64,000 nt of DNA, from positions 1 to 64,000 of the forward strand of contig CAZWKX010000004.1 of assembly GCA_964633975.1 (NCBI GenBank). Reading direction: 5' to 3'. The position numbers and the translations under genes are program-made. Below the pieces are notes generated by a model. The model had not been told where the DNA came from. It made no database searches and saw only the letters and a program-made list of their open reading frames with translations. Below, piece after piece: positions 24,666 through 33,691 of this stretch (position 1 is its first letter; every line of letters begins with the position of its first letter). The DNA is from CAZWKX01 sp964633975 (GTDB lineage Bacteria > Actinomycetota > Acidimicrobiia > Spongiisociales > UBA11373).

Positions 24666-27035
24666 TCATTTTTTTGGGATCCAAAGGAGAGCAATCTCCT
24701 CAACCGTTATGTCGGTCTGCTCGAGGCCGATCTCCATGGTTTCGATCTCAGCGGCCTTGGTCGACCACTCAGCGTCTATGTCGGTGATCTCACGGGCGAG
24801 TTCGTCTTCCAGCTCGTCGAGGTCTTCGATCTTTGTGGTGAGCTTTGCCTCGGCGCTCCGGAGCCGCTGCTCGGCCCGCCGCGTCAGCGAGCGTTTGGAG
24901 GCGGCCGCCGACAAGGAGCGGCTCGACCGTCTGCCGCCGAAGAGCACCCCGATGAGGGTGCCGGCTCCGGAGACGGCCTCCTCCTTGCGCCGGGTGTCGA
25001 CGTCGACCCCGGCGTCGTCCAGTCTGAGCTGGGCCGCCTCGATCTGGCTGCGGACGGTGTGCATCTTGCCCTCGAGACGATCCCGGAACTTGGCCACCTC
25101 CCGGTCGGCGTGCTCCTGGGCGGCCGCATCGCATCTGGCGGCGAAGTCGGCGGCGTCCTCGCCGACACGGGAGTAGAGCTTGAGAACCCGATTCCGCAGC
25201 ACCTCGACGGAGCGGCTGCGGTACAGGTGGTCTTTGACGGCATTGGCCGACTCCGAGAAGAAGGTCTTGGCTTCGATGGGCACAGTCGGCAGCGAGTAGG
25301 TGGCTCCTCGAGGTGGGTCGTCCAGGAAGTCGCGCTCGTCGTAGTCGACGACCAAGGCTTCCGACGCATCGATCCGGTCGGCGAGCGGGTGGTAGACCGC
25401 CTCCCAGACTTCATCGTGGTCGACGCCGGCACGCTCGTCGTCGAAGGTGAGATGGACCCGGGCGCAGAGGGCCGCCTCGAACCGGGTTCCATCCCGATCG
25501 GCCCCGACCTGGTCCGCCCAGCCGGCACCCGGGTCGAGGTGGTAGACGGGCACGCCGGAGGCGACCTGGGGAGCGATGGCGCTTTCGTCGTCGGCGAGGT
25601 CGGCCGGGGCCTCTTCTACGGCCGCCGGATGATCGGCTACGACGTCGTGCAGCGGATCGTCGGCGGTGAGCACCGTGATCTGATCCTTGGTGAGCGGCCC
25701 TCTCAGGTAGGACATCGCCCATCTGGTTGTGAAGACGATGGGCTCCGGCTCCCTGGTGTCGTGCAGGAGGAACTGACGCTTGTCGAGCGCCGATATGAGG
25801 ACGTCCAGGCGTGACGTGTCGCGGTCACCGCTCGCCGATTGCAGGGCCTCGAGGATACGTGCCTTGTCGCGCTCCGTTTGTAGGCGTCCCACGCACCAGG
25901 TGCCCGCATTCGACATCGCCTTGTAGTCGAGATCGACCGGGTTCTGTGTCGACAGCAGCATGCCGACTCCGAAGGCGCGTGCCTGTTTGAGGATGGTGAG
26001 GATCGGCTTCTTTGCCGGAGGCGCAGCCGTCGGCGGCACGAAGCCGAAGACCTCGTCCATGTAGACGAGAGCCCGCAGATCGCTCGATCCGGGCTGGGAG
26101 CGCATCCAGGTGACGAGTCTGGAGAGAACGGTGGTCACCACGAACTGCCGCTCGTCGTCGGAGAGGTGCGCCAGGTAGATGATCGCTGCCCTCGGGGTGT
26201 CGCCCGACCACAGCATCGACTCGATGTCGAGGGGAGGCCCTGATCGCCAAGCGGCGAAGGACGGCGAGGCGACGAGGGCGTTGAGCTTCATGGCCAGGTC
26301 CAGGCGGTCCTTCTCGGGGAAGAAGGCATCGATCTCGAACACGCCGAGCTTGCGCAGAGGAGGCCGGTGTACGCGACCGAGCAACCTCTCGAGGGTCAGG
26401 TCCTCGCCGTCGGCCCACGCTCTCTCGATGAGATTGGCGATCAGGATGTGCTCGCGGCTCGCCAGCGGATCGGCGGTGATTCCCACCAGACCCAGCAGGC
26501 CCGAGACGAAGCCCTCGATCTCATCGCGGATCGTCTCGGCATCTCCGGCGTCTCCTGGAGCGGCCAGTGAGCCGATCACGTCGAGGGGGACGCCAGCGCC
26601 GGAACCGGGTGTGTAGATGGTGAACTCGGCGCCTTTTCGCAGCGCGGCGATGTCCTTGCCGCCGAGGTCCCAGGATGCAAGGCCCGATCTCCACAGGTCG
26701 GCGGTTTGGGCCGCCAGCTCATCGGGTGTCGACCCGGCCCGCTTGGCCGCGGCCTCGTCGATCCAGGGTCGGAAGTCGGCGGGCTCGAGCTTGGGAAAGG
26801 TGAGGAGGAGGTTCGTCATGTCACCTTTCGGGTCGAGGATGAGCGCCGGGATCCCCGCCTGAAGTGCCTCCTCGAGATAGATGATGCCCAGGCCGGTCTT
26901 GCCCGACCCAGTCATGCCCACGATGACACCATGCGTGGTCAAATGGCCGGACTCGTACCTGACGGCCTCCTTGGTCCGCGCCCCGGTGTCGAGATCGATG
27001 ACTCCACCAAGGTAGAAACCGCTCTTCTGTGCCAT
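24666..27035 (-). CDS. HerA/DUF87-like ATPase with C-terminal coiled coil
   Basis: About 789 residues. Walker A is GMTGSGKTGL near residue 37, and Walker B is LRALVYMDEVFGFVPP near 350. Such proteins are hexameric DNA pumps or helicases of the HerA-FtsK superfamily. The C-terminal 200 residues are highly charged and predicted to form coiled coil, ending TVEEIALLWIPKK. A Gly-rich loop and Arg-rich segment lie near 715-735. Start 27035 (MAQKSGFYLGG) fits the domain beginning. No NurA nuclease gene is adjacent, so this looks like the stand-alone bacterial type whose cellular role is unclear. Confidence 0.8.
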   Translation of the reverse strand: MAQKSGFYLGGVIDLDTGARTKEAVRYESGHLTTHGVIVGMTGSGKTGLGIIYLEEALQAGIPALILDPKGDMTNLLLTFPKLEPADFRPWIDEAAAKRAGSTPDELAAQTADLWRSGLASWDLGGKDIAALRKGAEFTIYTPGSGAGVPLDVIGSLAAPGDAGDAETIRDEIEGFVSGLLGLVGITADPLASREHILIANLIERAWADGEDLTLERLLGRVHRPPLRKLGVFEIDAFFPEKDRLDLAMKLNALVASPSFAAWRSGPPLDIESMLWSGDTPRAAIIYLAHLSDDERQFVVTTVLSRLVTWMRSQPGSSDLRALVYMDEVFGFVPPTAAPPAKKPILTILKQARAFGVGMLLSTQNPVDLDYKAMSNAGTWCVGRLQTERDKARILEALQSASGDRDTSRLDVLISALDKRQFLLHDTREPEPIVFTTRWAMSYLRGPLTKDQITVLTADDPLHDVVADHPAAVEEAPADLADDESAIAPQVASGVPVYHLDPGAGWADQVGADRDGTRFEAALCARVHLTFDDERAGVDHDEVWEAVYHPLADRIDASEALVVDYDERDFLDDPPRGATYSLPTVPIEAKTFFSESANAVKDHLYRSRSVEVLRNRVLKLYSRVGEDAADFAARCDAAAQEHADREVAKFRDRLEGKMHTVRSQIEAAQLRLDDAGVDVDTRRKEEAVSGAGTLIGVLFGGRRSSRSLSAAASKRSLTRRAEQRLRSAEAKLTTKIEDLDELEDELAREITDIDAEWSTKAAEIETMEIGLEQTDITVEEIALLWIPKK

Positions 27036-27156
27036 GGTTCTTCTGCTCGGCCGATTGGCGAGTGTAGACGGGGCGGAGGTCGCGGGCCTGGGGCCTCCCC
27101 GGGACCCTTGTCTCCATCGCCTAACCTGTGCCCCGGAAGCAAGGGAACAAGAGAGC

Positions 27157-27534
27157 ATGTTCATTACTCGTGCTGCTGCATTTGTCGTGCTCGCCGCTGC
27201 CATCGTGGCCTGCTCCGGTGACGCGGGCCCGTCGAGCACTCCCGACCTCCGGATCGAGAGGACGATCGGCTACGCCGTTGCCATCGACGAGTCGAATGAC
27301 ACGATCCAGATCGGCCTGAGCGACGACCGCGATGCCGTTGGCGGAAAGATCTACGACGTGACCCAGGCGGTGTGGCGAAACGAGGACGGTCCGTGGAACC
27401 TGCCGCCGGCCTCATGCCTGGTGATAGGACGGAGGGTCGAGCTGGGAGTGAGCCAGGTGCAGGACGAAGCCCGGCCCGGCTTGCTCATGGACCGGGTGAT
27501 CTGGCTCAGCTGCCTGGCGCCTGCCGACGACTAG
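27157..27534 (+). CDS. Small putative lipoprotein
   Basis: This 125-residue protein has a lipoprotein signal ending in the lipobox AIVAC at about residue 19. The mature part of about 105 residues appears beta-rich (RIERTIGYAVAIDESNDTIQ) and has two further Cys. I do not recognise the domain. It is divergent from the HerA-like gene and its 3' end overlaps the convergent LOG gene by 29 bp. The start ATG 27157 is selected because the signal peptide begins directly there. Confidence 0.7.
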   Translation: MFITRAAAFVVLAAAIVACSGDAGPSSTPDLRIERTIGYAVAIDESNDTIQIGLSDDRDAVGGKIYDVTQAVWRNEDGPWNLPPASCLVIGRRVELGVSQVQDEARPGLLMDRVIWLSCLAPADD

Positions 27535-28084
27535 CCGGGATCCGTCGGCGCACCTCGGCCACGGCGGCTTCTGCACCGTGCACGCAAATGATCGTGTGAT
27601 CGGAGACCTCGAGCGCCTCCGCCAGCTGGCCGACCAGCGAGGCCCACTTGGCACCGATGGTGATGATGGGCGGTGCCGGGATGTCGTGGAGAGACGCCGT
27701 GTAGGCCGCGTACCAAAAGACCGTCAGCTCGGCGAAGGTTCCCAGGCTTCCCGGCAGGGCGATGGCAGCGTCGCTGCCGCCGGCGAGCCGGTGTATGCGC
27801 TCGGTGAGGCTTGAAGCAGGCTGCTCCTCTGCTACCCACCGGTTGGGCCCGCCGCGGTCGGAAAAGACGGTGGGTGCGGTGACTCCGATGACGTGGCCTC
27901 CGGCGAGTGCCGCCCCTCGGGATGCCGCTTCCATGCTGCCGCCGTAGCCCCCGGTGGCCACCGTGTAGCCGCTCTCGGCAAGAAGCCTGCCGCAGGTCTC
28001 CGCCTCGGCGTACGCGGCTTCGCCGGGCATCACGAGGGATGAGCCGAACACGGCGACGATGGGATGGTCGCTCCGCGCCGTCAT
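27506..28084 (-). CDS. LOG-family (lysine decarboxylase-like fold) protein
   Basis: This 192-residue protein carries the Rossmann-like LOG fold. GGYGGSMEAASRGA (about 46-59) binds the phosphate. The motif usually written PGGxGTxxE appears as PGSLGTFAE (about 107-115), with Ser for Gly. LOG proteins are phosphoribohydrolases that release cytokinin-type bases or related purines from nucleoside monophosphates; the TIGR00725-like branch has no proven substrate. Its start codon overlaps the stop of a small upstream frame (ATGA). Its 3' end overlaps the convergent lipoprotein gene by 29 bp. Confidence 0.8.
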   Translation of the reverse strand: MTARSDHPIVAVFGSSLVMPGEAAYAEAETCGRLLAESGYTVATGGYGGSMEAASRGAALAGGHVIGVTAPTVFSDRGGPNRWVAEEQPASSLTERIHRLAGGSDAAIALPGSLGTFAELTVFWYAAYTASLHDIPAPPIITIGAKWASLVGQLAEALEVSDHTIICVHGAEAAVAEVRRRIPASRRQAPGS

Positions 28085-28167
28085 GAGGCCCTCATGCGCG
28101 GCCCCACGTCGGCAGAGAAAAAGATGATCGTGTCGCCGTGCCCGTGGGATTCCACGATGTCGAGCAT
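28081..28167 (-). CDS. Putative small ORF coupled to LOG gene
   Basis: An ATG preceded by GGAG at good spacing opens a 28-codon frame. It starts MLDIVESHGHGDTIIFFSAD and ends in ATGA overlap with the LOG gene start. The same frame stays open upstream to a possible GTG at 28212, giving 43 residues. The interval between the ArsR and LOG genes contains nothing else. Composition looks protein-like, but no family is recognised, so it may be a leader or a small protein. Confidence 0.35.
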   Translation of the reverse strand: MLDIVESHGHGDTIIFFSADVGPRMRAS

Positions 28168-28238
28168 ACGGCTCCGTGGAGCCGAACGTGCCTCAGGCTC
28201 GCGTACGAGCACTCGAGCGGCTCATTATCGTACGCCGG

Positions 28239-28559
28239 CTAGGTCGGCGCCGGAGCGCGAGGCTCCGAGAGCACATCGTTCATGACCTCTCGCATCAGAT
28301 CCATGGCCTGGAGGATCTTCGGCGAGGCCACCGAGTAGTAGGAGTACTGACCGTAGCGGCGTACTCGCACCATGCCCTTCTCGCGGAGTATGGCGAGGTG
28401 CTGGGAGGTGTTTGCCTGGGGCAGCTCCAGAGCCTGGCAGAGGTCGGTGACGGTCCTCTCACCGTGACGGAGCGCGTCGAGAATCATGAGCCGTTTTGGA
28501 TCCGAGAGCCCTTTGCACACCGCGGCGTGCAGTCTGAGCAGCTCATCCCGGTCGATCAT
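28239..28559 (-). CDS. ArsR-family winged-helix regulator
   Basis: This 106-residue DNA-binding protein shows a typical ArsR/SmtB winged helix: LSDPKRLMILDALRHGERTV, then the recognition helix LELPQANTSQHLAIL (about 45-59) and the wing VRVRRYGQYSYYSVA. No metal-binding Cys pair (ELCV type) is seen, so it may sense something other than As or Cd, such as redox state or sulfide. The start ATG 28559 fits. A TATAGT-type -10 lies very close upstream on this strand, hinting at a short leader. It is divergent from the PRTase-hydrolase gene, which may be its target. Confidence 0.88.
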   Translation of the reverse strand: MIDRDELLRLHAAVCKGLSDPKRLMILDALRHGERTVTDLCQALELPQANTSQHLAILREKGMVRVRRYGQYSYYSVASPKILQAMDLMREVMNDVLSEPRAPAPT

Positions 28560-28843
28560 GGCGGCACTATATGCAGGATTCGCACCAGCCGTGGCGCGAA
28601 CAGGCGGTGGCGGCGGGTCTGTCGCCTTGGACCTCGGACGCTCACAGGAGGGGGCGCTGTGTGGTCGGGCCCACGGGTCGCCCCGCACGCCACCGCCTTG
28701 TCCCGGCTTGCCACCGGTGGGAACCTCGTGCCGTTACCCCGCGCCGCATGATCCGGTGTGACGACGGCGCCTCCTAGGGGCGAATGTCCCGATCCCGGCG
28801 GTCGCGCTGGACCCGGGAGGCGTATCGGGGGAGACTGGTGGTG

Positions 28844-30115
28844 ATGTTTCGCGATCGGGTTCACGCAGGCCGGCTGCTCGGTGAGCGGCTGCGGCAGTTG
28901 GGTGTCGAGCGTCCGGTCGTGCTCGGCCTTCCGCGAGGTGGTGTCGTCGTGGCCGCCGAGGTGGCTCGCTTGCTCGGAGCCCCGCTCGACATCATCGTGG
29001 TGCGCAAGCTCGGTGCTCCGGGCAACCCGGAGCTGGGCATGGGAGCGATCGCCGAGGAGGGCGTCACGGTGCTCAACGAGGCGCTCATTTCCAGGTTCGC
29101 TGTGGCCGAGGAGGCCGTGGGGCGCGTGGCGGACGAGGAGCATCGGGAGCTGGCCCGCCGCAGCTCCGTCTACAGGCGTGGCCGAGCGCCGGTGCCCCTG
29201 GCCGGGCGTAGTGCTGTCGTCGTCGACGACGGCTTGGCTACCGGGTACACGGCGCGTGCCGCGGTCGAAGCAGCGCGGCGCCGGGGCGCCGAACGGGTGG
29301 TTCTGGCCGTTCCCGTGGCGGCTCCGGAGATCGTCGGCGAGATGGCGGCGATGGTCGATCGGCTGGTGTGCCTGGAGACACCGGACTTCATGTTCGCCGT
29401 GGGCGCCGCCTACGCCGATTTCGGGCAGACGACCGACGGTGAGGTGGAGGCTTTGTTGGAGGCCGCGGAATCGGGCACCGAGGTGGAGGTGACTATCCCC
29501 GCGGGGGCGGCTTCGCTGCCGGGCACGCTCGTGGTGCCGGCAGGGGCGCTTGGTGTTGTGCTCTTCGCTCATGGGAGCGGTAGCAGTCGATTCAGCCCGC
29601 GCAACCGCGCCGTTGCCGAGCACCTGCAACGGGGCGGTCTGGCCACACTGCTATTCGATCTGCTGACTCCGGAGGAGGGAGCCAGCAGGGCCGCCGTCTT
29701 CGACATCCCGCTGCTGGGAGATCGTCTTGCGGCAGCCACCGAATGGCTGCGTCTGGATCGTCCCGGTGTTGCCGGCCTTCCCATCGGGTACTTCGGGGCC
29801 AGCACCGGCGCGGCCGCAGCGCTCTGGGCCGCCGCCGACGAGGGTGGCGGCATCGCCGCCGTGGTCAGCAGAGGAGGCCGTCCCGATCTGGCCATGGCTC
29901 GCCTGGCTCGTGTGTCGGCCCCTACCCTCCTGATCGTGGGAGCGCTCGACCGGGCCGTGATCGAGATGAACGAGGCGGCCCGGGCTGCGATGGTGGCCGA
30001 GTGTGTTCTCGAGATCGTGCCGGGGGCTGGCCACCTGTTCGAGGAGCCGGGGACCCTGGAGCAAGCGGCCGAGCTGGCCGGTGCATGGTTCCAGCGCTGG
30101 ATGCAGCCCGGCTAG
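28844..30115 (+). CDS. Phosphoribosyltransferase and alpha/beta-hydrolase fusion
   Basis: About 423 residues. The N-terminal half (about 1-200) is a type I phosphoribosyltransferase with LGLPRGGVVVAAEVA and the PRPP loop VVVDDGLATGYTA. The C-terminal half is a dienelactone-hydrolase-like alpha/beta hydrolase with the oxyanion FAHGSGSS, nucleophile elbow GYFGASTGAA and C-terminal His in GAGHLFEEPG. The same fusion is known in Mycobacterium (Rv0571c type). Substrate and reason for the fusion are unknown. ATG 28844 is used; GTG at 28838 or 28841 is also possible, close to a GGGGGAG site. Its stop shares a CTAG with the convergent gene. Confidence 0.85.
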   Translation: MFRDRVHAGRLLGERLRQLGVERPVVLGLPRGGVVVAAEVARLLGAPLDIIVVRKLGAPGNPELGMGAIAEEGVTVLNEALISRFAVAEEAVGRVADEEHRELARRSSVYRRGRAPVPLAGRSAVVVDDGLATGYTARAAVEAARRRGAERVVLAVPVAAPEIVGEMAAMVDRLVCLETPDFMFAVGAAYADFGQTTDGEVEALLEAAESGTEVEVTIPAGAASLPGTLVVPAGALGVVLFAHGSGSSRFSPRNRAVAEHLQRGGLATLLFDLLTPEEGASRAAVFDIPLLGDRLAAATEWLRLDRPGVAGLPIGYFGASTGAAAALWAAADEGGGIAAVVSRGGRPDLAMARLARVSAPTLLIVGALDRAVIEMNEAARAAMVAECVLEIVPGAGHLFEEPGTLEQAAELAGAWFQRWMQPG

Positions 30116-31728
30116 TCCTCGTAGGCGGAGGCGGGAGGGAACCAGTCGGCCTCGAAGGCGCTGATGGGGTGCCAGAGGATCCAGCCCAAGCCTCGCTCAT
30201 CGGCCTGATCGATCTCGGCTTGGATCTCCTCCGGTCCGTACTCGACCAGGCCGCAGGGCCACTTCTCGGAGCTGTGTGCCTGTAGTAGCGGCCGGAGCTG
30301 GGCGCTGCCGGCCATGCGGGGCAGGCCGGATTCGAGCGCCTGGTTCACGATCTCTCCGGGGTATTGCCACGGGCAGTCGTAGCCGAGCCACCCCGACCAA
30401 TAGTGGTCCGGGTAGATCATCGGGCTGAGAGCGTCGACGGCGTACGACAGCTCCTCGACCTTCTGGCCGACGCCTTGGTCATCGTCCACCGAGAGCACGA
30501 TTGCGTAGATGTCGGCCGACAGCACACAGCCCGCGTCGTGCAGTTGGCTGCGCGCCTCTTTGAGGAAACCGGCGATGACGTCCACCCGTTCCGTCTGGTA
30601 CTGCGGCGTGTAGTCGATGTCGAGGTCGTACTGGGCGACGGTCAGATCCCCGTCCACGGGGAAACGCACGTAGTCGAAGTTGATCTCATCGAAGCCCAGC
30701 TCACAGGCCTCGAGCGCCAGGGAGATCGGGTACTGCCAAGACTCGTGGTCGGTGGGATCCATCCACGTGTTGCCGCGGATGTCTTGCCACAACTCACCGG
30801 TCTCGGTGTCCATGACACCGTGCTCGGGGTGCGCTTTGGGCCAGAAGCTGTCCTGGAACGTGGCTATTCGAGCGATCGTGTAGAAACCGCGCTCCTTGGC
30901 CATTTGAAGCGCCGTCTCGACGTCGTAGCCGTAGATGTTGGCGGCCTCTATGTCGATGGCCTCCTGGACCTGTGTGTCGTACATCACGGCGCCCCACTCG
31001 TCCTTGACGTCGAACAGGAGGGCGTTGATGGCGGTGCCCTCCGCCATGTCGAGGAGGGCGTCGAGCCGGTTCGGGTCTTCGGCGACCTGGAAGTAGACGC
31101 GCAGGCCGTGCACCAAAAACGGCTCCAGAGTGATGTCGAGGCGCCCTGTGGAGCCGTCCCAGTCGACAGTGGCCGTCTCCCAAGCGATCTTGTCCACCTC
31201 GACGGTTCCGGGAGCGGCTGCGGCGATCTCGAAGATGCCCAGGTCGCTGGTCGTCGTCTCCCGGTTCCCGAGCCGCACCGTCGCCTCGCCGATGGCGCCG
31301 CCGTCGGGGTTGGTGACTCGTCCGGTGAGGATCACAGGCTCGAGCTGAAGGTAGAGCACTGCGTCTTCGGGCACGGCCTCCACGGTGAACGTTCCCGACT
31401 GGTAGCCGGGGGCAGAGACCACTATGTCGCTCGGAGGCTCGATATCGAGGACGGCGAAGCCCTCCTCGTCGGTTGTGGCGTTGCCCAGCTCACCTTCGAT
31501 GAGAGCCCCGGCCACGGGGGTATCTTCGACGCCGACGACGCCGAAATCGGCGGCTAGGTCGGGATTGAGGCGCCGGTACAGGACCCAGACCGCGGCAGCA
31601 AAGAGCACGACCGCCAATACGATCAGCAGAGCGGAGTAGCGCATTCCACCGCCGCGTCGAGCGGGCTTCCGGCCGTACCCTCCCCTGATCCCATCGAAGA
31701 TGCCGAGGTTGGTCCTCGATTGCCTCAT
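30112..31728 (-). CDS. DUF4015-type putative glycoside hydrolase, surface-anchored
   Basis: This 538-residue protein has one N-terminal membrane helix (about 31-51) and two carboxypeptidase-regulatory-like beta domains (about 55-200, with LTGRVTNPDGGAIGEATVRL). The C-terminal TIM-barrel domain resembles DUF4015 putative glycosyl hydrolases: YFQVAEDPNRL, NALLFDVKDEWGAVMY, INFDYVRFPVDG and LSPMIYPDHY. Acidic residues in these motifs are candidate catalytic groups. It may act on a cell-wall or capsule polysaccharide outside the cell. ATG 31728 has a GGAG site. It shares its stop CTAG with the convergent fusion gene. Confidence 0.8.
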   Translation of the reverse strand: MRQSRTNLGIFDGIRGGYGRKPARRGGGMRYSALLIVLAVVLFAAAVWVLYRRLNPDLAADFGVVGVEDTPVAGALIEGELGNATTDEEGFAVLDIEPPSDIVVSAPGYQSGTFTVEAVPEDAVLYLQLEPVILTGRVTNPDGGAIGEATVRLGNRETTTSDLGIFEIAAAAPGTVEVDKIAWETATVDWDGSTGRLDITLEPFLVHGLRVYFQVAEDPNRLDALLDMAEGTAINALLFDVKDEWGAVMYDTQVQEAIDIEAANIYGYDVETALQMAKERGFYTIARIATFQDSFWPKAHPEHGVMDTETGELWQDIRGNTWMDPTDHESWQYPISLALEACELGFDEINFDYVRFPVDGDLTVAQYDLDIDYTPQYQTERVDVIAGFLKEARSQLHDAGCVLSADIYAIVLSVDDDQGVGQKVEELSYAVDALSPMIYPDHYWSGWLGYDCPWQYPGEIVNQALESGLPRMAGSAQLRPLLQAHSSEKWPCGLVEYGPEEIQAEIDQADERGLGWILWHPISAFEADWFPPASAYED

Positions 31729-31864
31729 TCGGTACTCCTGGTCACCAGCCCGATCAGCAGGGCAGAGCACACAGATTAGGCCCAGTGGAACGCCATGTGC
31801 CCGGACCGACCACCGGTCGATGCCGCAATGCCCTACTCGGCGCGAGGCGTAGAGTCGCCTCATC

Positions 31865-32173
31865 ATGATCGATGCTCTCGAGGTGCGCGAGGCCTGGCGG
31901 ATCGAAGGAAAGCAGGTGGCCTGTGCCACCGTCGTGTCGGTCGCCGGCTCTGCTCCCCGTCGTGAAGGTGCGCGGTTCCTCGTTTCGTCGGCCGGCGACA
32001 TGTGGGGCTCCGTGAGCGGCGGGTGTGTGGAGAGCGACGTGCTGCTCCACGCCGAAGAGGTGCTTCGTGGCGGCGAACCGCGTCTGGTCACCTACGAGAT
32101 CCAGGACGACGAGGCCTTTGAGGTGGGCCTCTCCTGCGGCGGCATTATCCAAGTGTTCGTGGAGCGATGGTGA
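31865..32173 (+). CDS. XdhC/CoxI family protein, N-terminal domain only
   Basis: This 102-residue protein matches the XdhC_CoxI N-terminal domain: VSVAGSAPRREGARFLVSSA and GSVSGGCVESDVL, with the conserved Cys in SCGG near the end. XdhC-type factors bind and sulfurate the molybdenum cofactor and deliver it to xanthine dehydrogenase family enzymes. The usual C-terminal Rossmann domain is missing here and is encoded by the next gene, whose start overlaps this stop by 7 bp. A cognate hydroxylase could be the iorAB-like pair at 55.6-58.1 kb. Confidence 0.85.
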   Translation: MIDALEVREAWRIEGKQVACATVVSVAGSAPRREGARFLVSSAGDMWGSVSGGCVESDVLLHAEEVLRGGEPRLVTYEIQDDEAFEVGLSCGGIIQVFVERW

Positions 32174-32937
32174 AGGCGCTGCAGGCGGCGCGTCGCTTTC
32201 TGGAGGAGGGCCGTCCGGCCGTGCTGGCCATGGTCGTCGACGGTCCGGGAACGGGCCGGCGGGCGCTGTATGCTGGCGAGGGCCTGGTCGAAGGAGGCAT
32301 GCCGAAGGCGATTGCCGCCGCGGTGGGGGCCGACGCTTCGGCACTGCTCGAGCAGGGGCGCAGCCGTTCCGTCTCCTATGGGGACAGCCGAGTGTTCATC
32401 GAGGTTCTGACCCCCCCGGCGCGTCTGGTCGTGATCGGGGCGGGGCACGCCGGCCAGGCGCTTGCCGCGTTGGCGACCCTGGTTGGATTCCATGTGGTGG
32501 TCTGTGATCCGCGGCCCGCCTTAGCCGCGGCGGACCGTTTCCACGGGTCGGTGGAGACGATCGTGGGCTGGCCCCATGAGGTCCTCGACGAGCTGGGTCT
32601 CGACCTCCGCACTTCGGTGGTGATCCTCAGCCACGACTCCAGGGTCGAAGATCCGCTGCTGCCGCTGCTCCTTGATTCTCCGGTGCCCTACATCGGTGCG
32701 ATGGGAAGCCGGCGCACCCACGCCGCCCGGCTCGAGCGGCTGCGCGCCGCAGGGTGCGCGGAAGATGATCTGGCACGCATCCACGGCCCGGTGGGCCTCG
32801 ACATCGGCGCCGAGACGCCGGAGGAGATGGCCGTGGCCATACTCGCCGAGATCATCCTGGTCCGCTCGCGGTCGGGCAGCGGCTTGCCGCTCAAGGGTGT
32901 GCAAGGGTCCATCCACGGGCCGGCGGCCGGCTCCTGA
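32167..32937 (+). CDS. XdhC family protein with Rossmann domain
   Basis: This 256-residue protein contains an N-terminal segment related to XdhC (VLAMVVDGPGTGRRALY, GGMPKAIAAAVG) and a C-terminal Rossmann domain. The latter has the nucleotide motif VVIGAGHAGQALAALA (about 79-94) and the family block YIGAMGSRRTHAARLERL and IHGPVGLDIGAETPEE. It is the second half of a split XdhC system for molybdenum cofactor delivery. The gene overlaps the first xdhC-like gene, so translational coupling is expected. The split pair is common where XdhC works with CO dehydrogenase-type or xanthine dehydrogenase-type enzymes. Confidence 0.85.
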   Translation: MVKALQAARRFLEEGRPAVLAMVVDGPGTGRRALYAGEGLVEGGMPKAIAAAVGADASALLEQGRSRSVSYGDSRVFIEVLTPPARLVVIGAGHAGQALAALATLVGFHVVVCDPRPALAAADRFHGSVETIVGWPHEVLDELGLDLRTSVVILSHDSRVEDPLLPLLLDSPVPYIGAMGSRRTHAARLERLRAAGCAEDDLARIHGPVGLDIGAETPEEMAVAILAEIILVRSRSGSGLPLKGVQGSIHGPAAGS

Positions 32938-32973
32938 AGCGGTCGGTGGCGGTGCGGCTCGGCGTTCTGCCGC

Positions 32974-33546
32974 TCAGTTGCCGTATCGGTTGTGGGACAC
33001 CATCTCTTCTAGCGGGCGTCGGCCGGAGAAGCCGTGCGCCCGGGAGCTGCGGCGCTGCTCGGCCTCGGCGGTGACGTCGGGGAAGCCGAAGGCGATGGCC
33101 CATCGGCAGGAGTGACCGTTCGGGAGCCCGAGCACGTTGGCGGCCCTGTCGGCCTCGTGCAGTGTCACCGGGCACGAGCCGACACCGCGTGCCGCCGCAG
33201 CGAGCATCATGTTTTGGGCGGCCCGGCCGAGGTCGAAGTCGTTGCCTCCCGGGGGTCGGACGATGGCAACTGCGAGCGCGGCCCCGGAGAGGGGCGTGGC
33301 GAAATGACCGGCGGTTGCCAGGGAGTCGAGGTCGCGGCGGTCATCCAGAACGACGAAGGCCCATGCCTGACGGTTCTTCGAGCTGCCGGTCCAGCGGCCC
33401 GCCTCGAGGATGGCGGTCACCTCCTCGGAGGGAAGGGGCTTCGGGAGGAACCGTCGCACCACACGCAGGCCGAGGACATGTGTGTAGGCGCTGGGATTGG
33501 GTTCGAGGGGCAGCATTGGAGGCTCCGTAGGTCGCTCGGTTGACAT
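32974..33546 (-). CDS. Nitroreductase family flavoprotein
   Basis: About 190 residues. The FMN-binding pattern VVRRFLPKPLPSEEVTAIL and ARWTGSSKNRQAW-type segment (WTGSSKNRQAWAFVVLDD), LGRAAQNMMLAAAARGVGS and the end SHNRYGN are typical of the nitroreductase family. It probably uses NAD(P)H and FMN to reduce nitro, quinone or similar substrates. The start is uncertain: 33546 is used here, 33516 is also possible. It is convergent with the xdhC genes and downstream of the penicillin-binding-protein gene's opposite end. Confidence 0.85.
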   Translation of the reverse strand: MSTERPTEPPMLPLEPNPSAYTHVLGLRVVRRFLPKPLPSEEVTAILEAGRWTGSSKNRQAWAFVVLDDRRDLDSLATAGHFATPLSGAALAVAIVRPPGGNDFDLGRAAQNMMLAAAARGVGSCPVTLHEADRAANVLGLPNGHSCRWAIAFGFPDVTAEAEQRRSSRAHGFSGRRPLEEMVSHNRYGN

Positions 33547-33691
33547 GGGTGCCGGCGGCTCGAAGGCCGCCACCCAGTCACCCTAATCCCCGTCGTTCCT
33601 GCGACCAGGGCCGCCGGCACGAGGCCGATGCCGGCGTCGAGCCAGCGCCATCGCCTCGACGATCGATTGACCGCGCCGGGACGGGCCGGAG

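Noticed and set aside
24633..25814. Long + strand frame (393 codons) inside the HerA-like gene
   Set aside because: Gly/Val/Asp-rich shadow of a gene with Walker A and B on the other strand.
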